From: Odiellus spinosus | Lineage: Eukaryota > Arthropoda > Arachnida > Opiliones > Phalangiidae | Length of the DNA: 64,000 nucleotides | Assembly (NCBI GenBank): GCA_963920705.1 | Contig: OY987234.1 | Location: 22,029,794 to 22,093,793 of the forward strand | Reading direction: 5' to 3' | The notes under the pieces: generated by a model | What the model saw: the letters and a program-made list of their open reading frames with translations, nothing else | Databases searched by the model: none | Told to the model about the DNA's origin: nothing | Made by a program: the position numbers and the translations under genes | In this document: positions 24,457-34,820 of the stretch, piece by piece | How positions within the stretch are numbered: position 1 is the first letter of the stretch | Layout: each line of letters starts with the position of its first letter

Positions 24457-27400
24457 TTATCTCCTTGGTCTGTGTATTTGTACGGGTCTTTTTCTGTGCT
24501 TTTTATCGTAAGCGATTATAATAAACAAAACTGCAAATTCCAAACAGATCCCTATCGCAGGCCACAAAGGAGCCAAGGTCGCTAAGAATGAAAATTAAAA
24601 AAAAAAAAAAAAAATACTCGTACAATTTTTCATTTTAAATCAAGATGACTTGTTAAAAAACATTCCAAGGATTTAGAACAGTAGCGACATCATTTTGAGT
24701 GTTAGTTATAATAGTTAACTCTTGTCTAGATTTTAGCAAGGAGGATCAGAGAAGGAGAGGAAATGTGGGGACGGCGCGGTTCCTACTGCGTCGGCTTAAA
24801 CTCCCACTCTGGGAGAACGGGGGTAGAGACGTTTCGTGGTAAAATGTTGTCGCGTGGGTAAAACGAATCCTTTATGAGACGCGCTAGCTAGCGACCACGT
24901 GACAACAGTTTACCTCGAGAATTTCCTATCCCCCCTTTCCACCCGAGTGGGAGGTTGGCTCTTCTCTCTCTAACTCAACGCAGCCCCACATTTCCTCTCC
25001 TTCTCTGATCCTCCTTGATTTTAGGTTGTTTTGTTAAACCACTTCAAGGTGGCAGCACGACTAAACCACTTCTACAGGAACTGTCTAAGCTACGTTCACA
25101 CAGTTTAAATATAAACTTTTCGAGACGATAATTATATTCTCAGTTGACCTCAAAATTTTACGATTTGACCTTGACAAAAGTTTCTCTCCTTATCTTGTCA
25201 GTAATTATCAAAAACATTTACTCACCTCTGACCCTTATTAGTAAATGAACTTCATCGTATCCCAGCCAATTAGTCGCCCTACAAGTGTAGACCGCCCGAT
25301 CTAGGGGCACCACTTCCTCGATTATCAATCTAGCGTCGGCGAAGTATCCATCGCCAAGTAGAATGTACTTGTCATCTTCTCTGTTCAACAAGTCTCCGTC
25401 TTTAAAAGGAAATAAAATGAGTATTCCAATATCGATATAACAAAGTCTCCCGGAGCACCAAAAATATATCGCGTCAAGGACTTTCGGAGTGCTCCGTGAG
25501 CAGTTGAGGTCATCCCAAAGGAAAACTCACTCCACCGTACCTTTGTACCAAGTTATTTCGGGTGTGGGTAGACCCGTTTTGATAACGCAATGAATATCCA
25601 TCGTTTCACCTTCTTGCAAGTCTCTCGAACGTTCCTCGAACCGTTTGATTCGCGGTTTATCTTTGAAAGGGGTTAAATTGCATTATCAAGAACACAACAG
25701 ATGAAAAGAGAACAAGATTAGGGTACCACTGTTCGCGTCAAAGTAACGCGGTCTTTGACGCAAACGGCGTTACCTTGACGTTAGTGTGGACTACCAAAAC
25801 CAAACGAGCCTTATAACTATTATTACTTCGAACTAAGATAGTAGCGTTGATAAGACGATCCACTTTGGTGGCTTTGACGACACACATGTAGTCTCCAGGA
25901 TCATCGTCTTTCGGACGCGCTATTATTAAACTATTGTTGTAATCGTTGATGGCCACGTGATGGTCGTTAGTTTGAAGAACAAAATCCTTGTACCAGACCA
26001 CCTCCCAGTCGTAACGGTTGTTGGTAGCGTTGCATTGTAATATTAAAGGTTCTTCGTGAACCATTTCGACGATTCCTTCGCTATCGTCGCCCGATGTGAC
26101 CAGTTTACGGGCTAGGATGAAAATCTAGCCTTCAACCACTAACAAAGCGCGTCTAAACTTTCTCTTATCACTTACTTTGGGCAAATATGGTTGCCGTAAT
26201 GATCTTGTTCACTTTGTGTCCGTGAACAACGCACAAGTATTCGCCAGCGTCCGATTCTTTAGTATCATTTATGATCAAAGTGTTATTTTCGTCGAAAATT
26301 TGAATTTTTTTGGATTCGGTTTCGATGCGTTGGTCGTTCTTGAACCTAAAGCGCCGATTTTGAATTCGGATACCAGAATAAAGTGGAAACAAAACTTACC
26401 AATTAACGTTCCAGTTGGGGTTTTCGGAAATATTACACTGTAAAACCAAAGGATGACCCAACCTGAACGAAATTTCCCTAGTATATTTATTCGCGTTCGT
26501 AACGATGGAACTTTCTGTGTAATAAAGAAACGTTTTATTATCGGCCATTTTTTGCCTCGATTGATTTATACGTCCGTCCAATCTTTTGGTTTATATTTAA
26601 TTGGGTACATTCTTACCGACAACCCTCAAAATGGTTGAAGTTTCACTTTTCCCAAGAATATTCTCAGCTTGACACGTGTACAAGTTTGAATCGGAAAGAG
26701 AGACATCGGCGATGATCAAAACGTCATCTTGCACCAATTTCTTCTTTGATTTCAAGGTCACGGGTCTGGTGTTGTACCTTTTACTGGCCGCTAGATCCAA
26801 ATTGCCTCAATGGAAAATATAATACACCTAATCTCTTATTCTTCGCGTCAAAGTCGAATACCCACGCGATATACATTGTCCATTTACTTTTAAAATAGTT
26901 ACCTATGAACCAAGTAATTTTAGGAATGGGATTCCCGTACACGATACATTCCAACGTTAGAGTCTCGCCTACAGATAATTCCATGGACTCCACGAAAGGC
27001 GTAACTAACGCTTGGTCTTAATTAATTTAAAATCGCTGTTAAAACGTCAGTTTAATATTTTAAAATCGATTTCGTTGATAATTCTTACATTGTAATTGAA
27101 TGAGGTGTCCCGTTTCAAGAAGATTTTGAATGGAAACGACGGTGCACATGTATTCACCAGCGTCTGTCGGCTGTCCATTTAAAATAGTAAGTTGCTTGCC
27201 CTTCATGATTATATTAGACTTGGGTTGAACTTGATGCCCGTTTTTAAACCTGTCGACAAAGATATATAATCGTGACTCCGAATATAAGTCGCAAATACCA
27301 AAGAATTCATCGCTTTCGCGCGGTCGTTTTCGTAAAGGTACTTACTCCTTTCGTATGAAAATTATAGTTAATGACGTTCCAGAAAGGAACTTTAATTGAT

Positions 27401-29035
27401 TTCTTAACAGGTATAAAATTTTAGGGCTTTAATAGTATGATAAAACTAAAAATATAATCCATGGGAATTTGAAAAAAAATGGGGACAACCTCCCTTTAAA
27501 GGGTTAGGCGCGTTCACACTAGAGATTTTTAAATATTCTTTTCAAAAGTTTACTTTAAAAAAGCTTACCAACTAACTGGAACCGTCTCATCAGTGAGAAC
27601 GGGACAGACTATGGTGTTAGATTCACCGACGACCAGTAACTGATTATAAACCGTGGTATTATTCACTCGTTCCGGCTTCGTTCCTGGCTCTACGGTTTTA
27701 TTTAGATGACTAATTAATTTTTCTTGTCGTAACGCCAAGCGTCGCTAATTACTCGGAAGAATAATTGATTTACCGGCTCTGACTGTGACTCGGTGAAACT
27801 CCCTGGAGAATCTGTTACACCGATAATCCCCGTTCCACTCGGAATTGGCTTCGTTGATGATGACTCTGAGTTCGCGTTGGTTGTCCGGAGTCTTCAATTG
27901 GCGATAATATAGTCGCTTGTCCTCTAAAGGTAATGGGACGCCGTTTAGCGTCCACAAGTAGGTGTCGAAGGCCGACATCTTACAGTTAACTGTGATGGGT
28001 TGTCCAGGGTTAACGATAACGTCCCCCCAATATTGAACGCTCTCCGAATACCATACATCTACGAGATATCACCATCGTCAAAAGTAGTACGCGGACATAA
28101 TAGCTATAACAACTAAACGTTTAAACAGTTTATGACGTAAGTGAAAAAGAACGCTACAGTTTTACGAGGAAAGTAATATAAACGTGATTAATAAAGGCAT
28201 AGAAGCGTTTGATTGCCAGGAAAATAGGAGAATGGTAAAATTTATAATGACATCATGGTATCCACCCCAAATTTGGGTCGTAAAATTCCATTAGCAGACG
28301 AAGTTAACCATGGCAAATTGTACAATCAAAGCTAGGCTGTGTGCGTAAGGCAAGATCAATTTATAGTACATATAATAAATTTTAGGCATTTTTTCTCCAC
28401 GATATTATTCGTTATTAGAGGAGGACCGTTATCATTCAACAATGGGTTAGGGAAACAAGCTGAGCAAACAACTGCATTGTATATTATTATTCCTAAGCAG
28501 CTGCGAAAGGCTGTCGACAGATACCGGCTGCAATTTAAAACGTTAGAATAAAAAGAGCCGACTAAAGAGCGTATTTTCTATAAACTGTGGTTTATTTTAA
28601 GCGAAAAAGAAATTCGCAGTGCTACAAATGAGGTGACGTATATTAACCACTTCGAATTTCAATGGCTCGGCCAATAAGATTCTTTATAACACATGTAAGC
28701 CTATATAAGCATAGAAAATATAATATTTCTATGATATAAATGAGCATATTTTATCAGAGGGCATATTGTAAATGTTCAATGATACTCTAATGAAATCTAT
28801 GTCTGAATATATATAATTCTGAAAATGCAGGACGTCCTAAAAAAAGGTAAGGCATTCTTTTGTGAGTTCAGTGCATAATGGGGAAGCATGGGGATAAGCG
28901 CCAAAGACGTATACACCGCGCCAAAAAAAGATATTTAGAACAAAAATAACGCTAAAGAAACTCACTGGAAGCTCTTGGGGTTGTCGGCAAGATGAACAAT
29001 CCTAATAAATAACAAAGGGCAAAAGTCACTTTCAT
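24457..29035 (-). CDS. Basigin-like Ig receptor with six Ig domains
   Basis: Exons 5'-3' on the minus strand: 29035-28966, 28058-27774, 27689-27569, 27249-27089, 27004-26903, 26805-26617, 26514-26400, 26345-26176, 26111-25827, 25660-25541, 25399-25226, 24581-24457. Total 1917 nt, 638 residues. Signal peptide MKVTFALCYLLGLFILPTT. Ig1 and Ig5 are single-exon; Ig2, Ig3, Ig4 and Ig6 are split in two exons within the domain. Each domain has the paired Cys, the core Trp and a DxGxYxC or LYTC motif (for example DAGEYMCTVV). The membrane exon reads TLAPLWPAIGICLEFAVLF with tail YDKKHRKRPV and conserves the intramembrane Glu of the basigin family. All boundaries between Ig domains are phase 1. Likely an adhesion or transporter-chaperone surface protein. 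Divergent from the SMARCC gene across about 1.6 kb. Confidence 0.85.
24737..25017. mobile_element. Foldback MITE copy 2, 7-bp target duplication
   Basis: 281 bp flanked by ATTTTAG at 24730-24736 and 25018-25024, in the last intron of the six-Ig gene. The terminal repeats start CAAGGAGGATCAGAGAAGG and are identical between arms for 34 bp. Same inner palindromes as copy 1. Nearly identical to copy 3 at 60179-60459 but in the opposite orientation. Confidence 0.93.
28291..28354 (+). repeat. Dispersed palindromic repeat, copy b
   Basis: TTAGCAGACGA..AAATTGTACAATCAAAGCTAGG then CTGTGTGCGTAAGG; matches copy c closely. Located in the first intron of the six-Ig gene. Confidence 0.65.
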
Positions 29036-30667
29036 ACTCTTCAAAATGAAAAGTTTTTAAGAAAAATACTATATATCGCGTTTTTATTCCGCTTCCCAAT
29101 TACGTTTTTACTCGATTAGTCACGGAAAAGGAATCACACTTATTTTCCAAAAAAAAAACAACTCATTAAGTAATATTCAAACTATCAGGAATGATTTGTG
29201 CTTTCCACATTTCTTCACCTCCCGCGTGATTCATTCGCGGAGACCCAATAGCGATTATTTTCCAAGTAACTTGAGAAGCGATGGGACGATACTCGACCAT
29301 AAGTTCAACGGTAAATTATATATCTTTATAACGGTATTCCGTGGACGAGAGTAAAAGAAATAAGGAACGCAGCCCTTAGAGAGAGCGAGATGAAAGAGAC
29401 AGCGTGAAGAGGAGGAGGAAGAGGATGGAGATCGTTAGAGGGGAGAGGAGAAAGAACGAGATGGATTGAGAGAGACAGACCCAAAATAGAAAAGAACGCT
29501 TACTCCGGGGCCACAAACAAGACGGAAAATGCGCTTTATCGGCGTGCCTAAACGCGATTTTTAATTTTATTTACTTTTTACATCTCACCCCCAATTAAGC
29601 GACTCCTTCTAAATCGAATAATAAATGAATTTGGGTGATGCAATTAACGATATACACAAATATTGCATCGCGCTCTTAATAACATTGGGACTTTATTAGG
29701 ATAAAATTGTATTTGTGTTGACCCATTTCAGTTCTTTGTTTTAGGGTTCTATCAACCCACAGTTTTAGAAGTTTGAAATTGGCGCCATAAAGCGCGTGTG
29801 AAAACTCGCACGGCCAACTTAGAAAGCATAGACACGGGCAAGGTTAAAATATCTAAGAAGAGAGAAAAAGTCTATGGTAAATTCTTAGTAGTTTGACCCA
29901 TTTGTATATCTCGCTAATGTATCAAATTATGGACCCTTTATCTTAAGATTACAAAAGATAAAGGGGCCATGATCAAATATAATCTTAGCTTTCTCCTATT
30001 GTTAAAATTTTCCATCCCTCAAATGTTTTTACCTTATGGACTGGAAGAGAGCACAATTAGTAAAATTTAGATCATTATTTAGCTAGTCCACGTATCTATA
30101 AGTGGTCTTTGGCTCTGCGTTTTATTTTTTTTGGATTTTGAAAAGCGTCTGGAGGACCACGGGGTAGTGCGCGGGCAGAACTCTCTCTCTCTAGAAGGTA
30201 AGCGTACTTGGAAATTATACCCGCCCACATTTTCCCCCTCCCCCAAGCTATTTTCTAAAATTTTAACTGTATAAACGGCGTCTTTTGCCGGGTAAAACGT
30301 CGTACCCAGATTTAGCTAAACTATTGATTAGAAAACATGAAGTATAAACGAATGTTAGTGAATTAAATTAGTGAATTTTTCTTAGCTTTTAGTTTTTAAA
30401 TAACCCAGTCTCGTGACGCGTCAATAGAGGCGTAGTTTCATTCCGAACAAAGAGTAGCTCTTTCTACTTCTCCTTCGTAATTTCCGATTTCGTATATTGA
30501 TTGAAAATCGAAACTTTTGGAGAAAGGTTTGGTTCAAAGAAACTTAGAAACTTGGAAGATACTTTGGAATGTCCGATGAAGGTATATACAGTGTGGTCAT
30601 TTTAAAAAATAATAGTATATGTAAAAAAAAGCTAAGACTTGGCTCGTATCTCGTATAATTGGCAGAG
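29036..30667. other. Divergent promoter region between the Ig receptor and SMARCC
   Basis: No gene seen. A purine-rich GA tract covers about 29377-29480 (GAGGAGGAGGAAGAGGATGG and similar), possibly a GAGA-type promoter element. A CTCTCTCTCT run lies near 30182. The 5' untranslated region of SMARCC is presumably in the last few hundred bases. Confidence 0.5.
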
Positions 30668-33600
30668 ATGGCGGCTGTACGAAAAAAGGATGGCGGTCCA
30701 AACGTCAAGTTCTTCGATTCCAACGATACTGTCGCTCAATTCGACACCGTGAGACAATGGCTCCAAAAGAACTGCAAAAAGTACACGCAAGCCGAACCAC
30801 CTACCAATAAAGGTTTGGCCAGCCTAGTGGTTCAACTGATTCAATTTCAAGAAGATGCATTCGGACGTACGGTTAGCAAACCACCCCTGACACGTCTCCC
30901 TATGAAATGTTTCCTGGAATTCAGACCGGGAGGATCCCTATGTCACATTCTGGCTTCGGTGTACAAGTTCAAAAGTGAGCAAGGATGGAGGAGGTTCGAT
31001 TTTCAGTCTCCTTCTCGCATGGACAGAAATGTGGAAATGTTTATGACCATAGAGAAAACTCTGGTCCAAAACAAGTGTCTCTCTCTGCCTCATATTTATG
31101 TCATGCCAGAAGTGGAAAAGCAATTGGGTATGAGGCTGAAAGACGTGGTAAAACGCCATCAAGGTACCATCGCCGAATCCCTAGATGAAGCTAGTCATCT
31201 AGTTTATGCCCCGGCACCCAGTACCGATAGCTCGGAAGAATGGGTGCGCGTGGTGATGAAAAGGGATAAGAATGTGATGCTTCATTGGCTCTATTACCCC
31301 GATAGTTACGACACTTGGGTAACCAACTTGGATATAGATCAAGAACCAGAATCTCCCAGACCGCATTCTGGACCTTATGAGGTGAATGCCCGGTGGCTCC
31401 TCGATTTAGACGAGTATAATGAATGGATGAATGAAGATGATTACGAAATTGAAACTGACCCAGCTGGAAAAAGAAGATCACCCAGAGGAAAATATACATT
31501 GGAAGAACTTTTGGCTTCTGAAGGTGATAGGAGGGAAAAAAAGGGAAAGAAAAGACGGCGATCTCCTTCTCCACCCTTAGATAAAAGGAAAAGGAAGGGT
31601 GGTAGAAGTCCGGCTGTTGGAGGAAAAAAAAAGTACCTCAGAGGAGATGATGAATCTGATGATTTGACTAAAGATATGGAAGATCCTTCTCCAGAACCCA
31701 GCCTCCAAGAAGTCAGTCTTCCCAAGGCTATAAACATCCCCAGAAGTACAAAGGATAACGAGTTACAGCCTTTGAAAGGTGGAACAGTAGCAGATCTCGA
31801 TGGAACAGAAGGAGATGACAAGTCTGAGAAGGAAGAGAAAATTAAAACCTCCCGGCCTGGTTCCCCTTCACAGGCTAGGGTAGAAAAAGAAAAGGATGAT
31901 GGGCAAGATGACAATGTCACTGAGCAAGCCAATCACATCATAATCCCGAGTTATTCAGCTTGGTACGATTATAACAGTGTGCATGCCATTGAGAGACGAG
32001 CCATGCCGGAATTTTTCAATTCAAAAAACAAATCAAAGACCCCGGAAGTTTACATAGCTTACCGGAACTTTATGGTTGATACCTATAGACTTAACCCTAC
32101 AGAATACCTTACGGTAACTGCATGCCGAAGAAATTTAGCGGGTGATGTGTGCGCCATCATGAGAGTCCATGCTTTTCTGGAACAGTGGGGCCTGGTCAAC
32201 TACCAGGTTGATGCAGACAGTCGACCAACTCCCATGGGGCCCCCTTCAACTTCTCATTTTCACGTACTTATAGACACTCCTTCGGGTCTACAAGCTATGA
32301 ACCCTCCCAGAAGCCAACAAACGTCTGCCACGCAACAACTCTTGAATCTTGATAAAAATAAAGATACACCCCCAGCATCAGCCCCAGAAACTAAAGAAGA
32401 GCCCACTGCAAAATCCAATGTTGGTGACAATTTTGGTTTAAGAATGGATCAATATTCTAAGAAAAATGCTTACATGAAGAACAAAGCAGCCGCGACAGTA
32501 AGTCGGGAATGGAATGAACAAGAAACTCTCTTATTATTAGAGGCCTTAGAAATGCACAAAGATGATTGGAATAAAGTTTGCGAACATGTGGGAAGCAGAA
32601 CCCAAGATGAATGCATTTTACATTTTCTTAGATTACCCATAGAAGATCCTTATTTGGACGATCCAAACATGGGTGGAGGAGCTCTGGGTCCATTAGCTTA
32701 CCAACCAATACCTTTCTCAAAATCTGGAAATCCCATAATGTCCACCGTTGCATTTTTAGCCTCAGTTGTTGATCCTAGGGTAGCTTCGGCAGCAGCAAAA
32801 GCAGCCATTGAAGAATTTGCAAAAATAAAAGATGAAGTACCCTCGGCGCTTTTGGATGCTCATTTGAAAAATGTAGAAGCCGCCGCGGCAGATGGTAATG
32901 CAGATCCTAAAGCCGGATTGACAATGACTGGTATAGCTGGAACCATTGAAAAACCCGAAGATGATGAGGCTGAAAAACCAGAGAAAGAAAAGGAGACTTC
33001 AGAATCTCAAGATAGTATAGAACTCAAGAGTGAGAAATCCCCAGATAAAATGGAACCAATGGAAACTGATGCCAACAAGCTGGATAAAGCAGCAACGTCT
33101 ATTGAGAAAAATGTAGAAGCTATGGATGAAAGTGCTCAGCTGGAAAAACCGGAGAATACTGAAGCAGGGGGTGAAGGTGCAGAGAAAAAGGATGATGAAG
33201 AAGGCGACGATACTCTACCAAAGATAGCGGAAAATGATCAAGATAGGTTGATTAAAGATGCCCAACTATCCACAGCCGCTGCTGCCGCTTTAGGGGCAGC
33301 TGCTGTTAAAGCCAAACATCTAGCAGCGGTTGAAGAAAGAAAAATTAAATCTTTGGTGGCGCTCTTGGTTGAAACCCAAATGAAAAAGTTGGAAATAAAA
33401 CTGAGACATTTTGAAGAGTTAGAAGTAATTATGGACAGGGAAAGAGAAACCCTTGAATACCAGCGGCAACAATTAATTCAAGAAAGGCAACAGTTCCATA
33501 TGGAACAGTTGAGAGCCGCTGAATTCCGAGCTAGACAACAAGCCCATGCTGCTATGATTGCCCAGCAAAATGCAACGTCTACCACCACTGCTACGACTCC

Positions 33601-34522
33601 ATCTACAGCAACCACTACTACAGCGTCTGAACCAACTCCAACCACGGTGGTTTCAGAGTCAGCCACCACAACCGCTTCATATCCACCACATTCCACTCAG
33701 CCACCACAAACAGCTCCCAATCAGCCAGCCGCCCCTCAAGCCCAACTGGCTAATTTACCACCACCCGCCCCTCCAGCTACAGCTCCTATTCAACAACAAA
33801 TCAGACCATCATTTCCACCTGCAAGAATGCCCGCCATGCCCCCAACTCCTGTTATGAACCAGCCAGTACCCGGAGCCTATCCTGCTGGAGGACAATCTCA
33901 TCAAATGCCTCCAACAAACGCCCATCATCCTTCACCACCAACGCATTACCCAACAGGGGTCATGATGCCACCTCATATGCCCATGACTCAGCCAATGCCT
34001 AATCCTCCATTGCACGGAGCGCAAATGAATCAACCTAATATATCCCCTATGATGCAACAACCCCCGGGAGGACCGCCACATATGCCACCAATGGGTCACG
34101 GACCTCCACCAGATCAGTCAATGATGCCACCTCAGGGTGGTGTAGGAATGCCTCCAGGACCGCCCCACATGACACAAGGTCCTCCTAGACCAAATATGCA
34201 TGGTGGTCCCTATTCAACTATGCCCGGCCCTCAACAACAGGGCCCAGGACCTCATCAGTATCCCACACCCGACAGCAGTCAACATTTGCACGGAAATTTT
34301 AGACCTCCTACTCCAATGGGACCTATGCAAACTGGCCCTGGTATGGGAGGAATGTCCCCTCATCCTATGCCACCGGGCAGCGTGCCTCCATCAATGCCCC
34401 CTCAGGGCCCTAATATGAGAAGCGAAACTCCTCCCGTTGAAAGTCCTTGCACACCAGGAAGTCAACCGCCAGTTGACAATTCAGGATCATCAAACGAAAA
34501 CAATACGGCAACCGACCAGTGA
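30668..34522 (+). CDS. SMARCC2: SWI/SNF complex subunit SMARCC (moira/BAF155-170 type), intronless
   Basis: One uninterrupted frame of 1284 residues from ATG 30668; an upstream in-frame TTG is not used. Domains: the N-terminal SMARCC module (chromo/BRCT-like, about 1-250, with [20 protein letters not shown]); a basic NLS-like stretch ([13 protein letters not shown]) near 290-320; SWIRM about 420-515 ([20 protein letters not shown]); SANT about 612-662 ([20 protein letters not shown]); acidic Glu-rich linkers; a coiled coil about 886-957 ([19 protein letters not shown]); and a Pro/Met/Gln-rich C-terminus of over 300 residues. SMARCC dimers scaffold the nuclear ATP-dependent BAF/PBAF remodellers. 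Whether to call it SMARCC1 or SMARCC2 is arbitrary in an invertebrate. Poly(A) signal AATAAA at 34676-34681. Confidence 0.97.
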   Translation: MAAVRKKDGGPNVKFFDSNDTVAQFDTVRQWLQKNCKKYTQAEPPTNKGLASLVVQLIQFQEDAFGRTVSKPPLTRLPMKCFLEFRPGGSLCHILASVYKFKSEQGWRRFDFQSPSRMDRNVEMFMTIEKTLVQNKCLSLPHIYVMPEVEKQLGMRLKDVVKRHQGTIAESLDEASHLVYAPAPSTDSSEEWVRVVMKRDKNVMLHWLYYPDSYDTWVTNLDIDQEPESPRPHSGPYEVNARWLLDLDEYNEWMNEDDYEIETDPAGKRRSPRGKYTLEELLASEGDRREKKGKKRRRSPSPPLDKRKRKGGRSPAVGGKKKYLRGDDESDDLTKDMEDPSPEPSLQEVSLPKAINIPRSTKDNELQPLKGGTVADLDGTEGDDKSEKEEKIKTSRPGSPSQARVEKEKDDGQDDNVTEQANHIIIPSYSAWYDYNSVHAIERRAMPEFFNSKNKSKTPEVYIAYRNFMVDTYRLNPTEYLTVTACRRNLAGDVCAIMRVHAFLEQWGLVNYQVDADSRPTPMGPPSTSHFHVLIDTPSGLQAMNPPRSQQTSATQQLLNLDKNKDTPPASAPETKEEPTAKSNVGDNFGLRMDQYSKKNAYMKNKAAATVSREWNEQETLLLLEALEMHKDDWNKVCEHVGSRTQDECILHFLRLPIEDPYLDDPNMGGGALGPLAYQPIPFSKSGNPIMSTVAFLASVVDPRVASAAAKAAIEEFAKIKDEVPSALLDAHLKNVEAAAADGNADPKAGLTMTGIAGTIEKPEDDEAEKPEKEKETSESQDSIELKSEKSPDKMEPMETDANKLDKAATSIEKNVEAMDESAQLEKPENTEAGGEGAEKKDDEEGDDTLPKIAENDQDRLIKDAQLSTAAAAALGAAAVKAKHLAAVEERKIKSLVALLVETQMKKLEIKLRHFEELEVIMDRERETLEYQRQQLIQERQQFHMEQLRAAEFRARQQAHAAMIAQQNATSTTTATTPSTATTTTASEPTPTTVVSESATTTASYPPHSTQPPQTAPNQPAAPQAQLANLPPPAPPATAPIQQQIRPSFPPARMPAMPPTPVMNQPVPGAYPAGGQSHQMPPTNAHHPSPPTHYPTGVMMPPHMPMTQPMPNPPLHGAQMNQPNISPMMQQPPGGPPHMPPMGHGPPPDQSMMPPQGGVGMPPGPPHMTQGPPRPNMHGGPYSTMPGPQQQGPGPHQYPTPDSSQHLHGNFRPPTPMGPMQTGPGMGGMSPHPMPPGSVPPSMPPQGPNMRSETPPVESPCTPGSQPPVDNSGSSNENNTATDQ

Positions 34523-34675
34523 TACTTTTTGAGTATTTAAAACAGTTTGCATATATTGCCTAATGTTAATTTAAAAAACCTGGGACTCTTTCATACTGTT
34601 TCATTTTAAAATTAATGTACGCTTGACATAATTAATTTGTTTAACATTTTTTCTTAATTGGAAATTTTGAGTTTA

Positions 34676-34681
34676 AATAAA
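34676..34681 (+). terminator. Poly(A) signal AATAAA for SMARCC
   Basis: Canonical hexamer about 155 bp past the stop codon and 140 bp before the GLMP start. Confidence 0.6.
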
Positions 34682-34820
34682 ATTTCCTTTCCATGAGTAT
34701 GAATTTTAAATAGTTATTTTAGCTAAATGTTAGGGTGTACCCCCATTTGCAAAGCCCAGTTAAAGGTCTAATCTTAGCTAATTGATTAATGTTTAACAGG
34801 CATCCCTTTTTTGTGTGAAA

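Noticed and set aside
31191-31932. Minus-strand frames of 127 and 163 codons inside SMARCC
   Set aside because: Antisense shadows of a clearly conserved coding sequence.
33478-34418. Other-frame open frames over the SMARCC C-terminus
   Set aside because: Shadows caused by the Pro/Gln/Met-rich biased codons.
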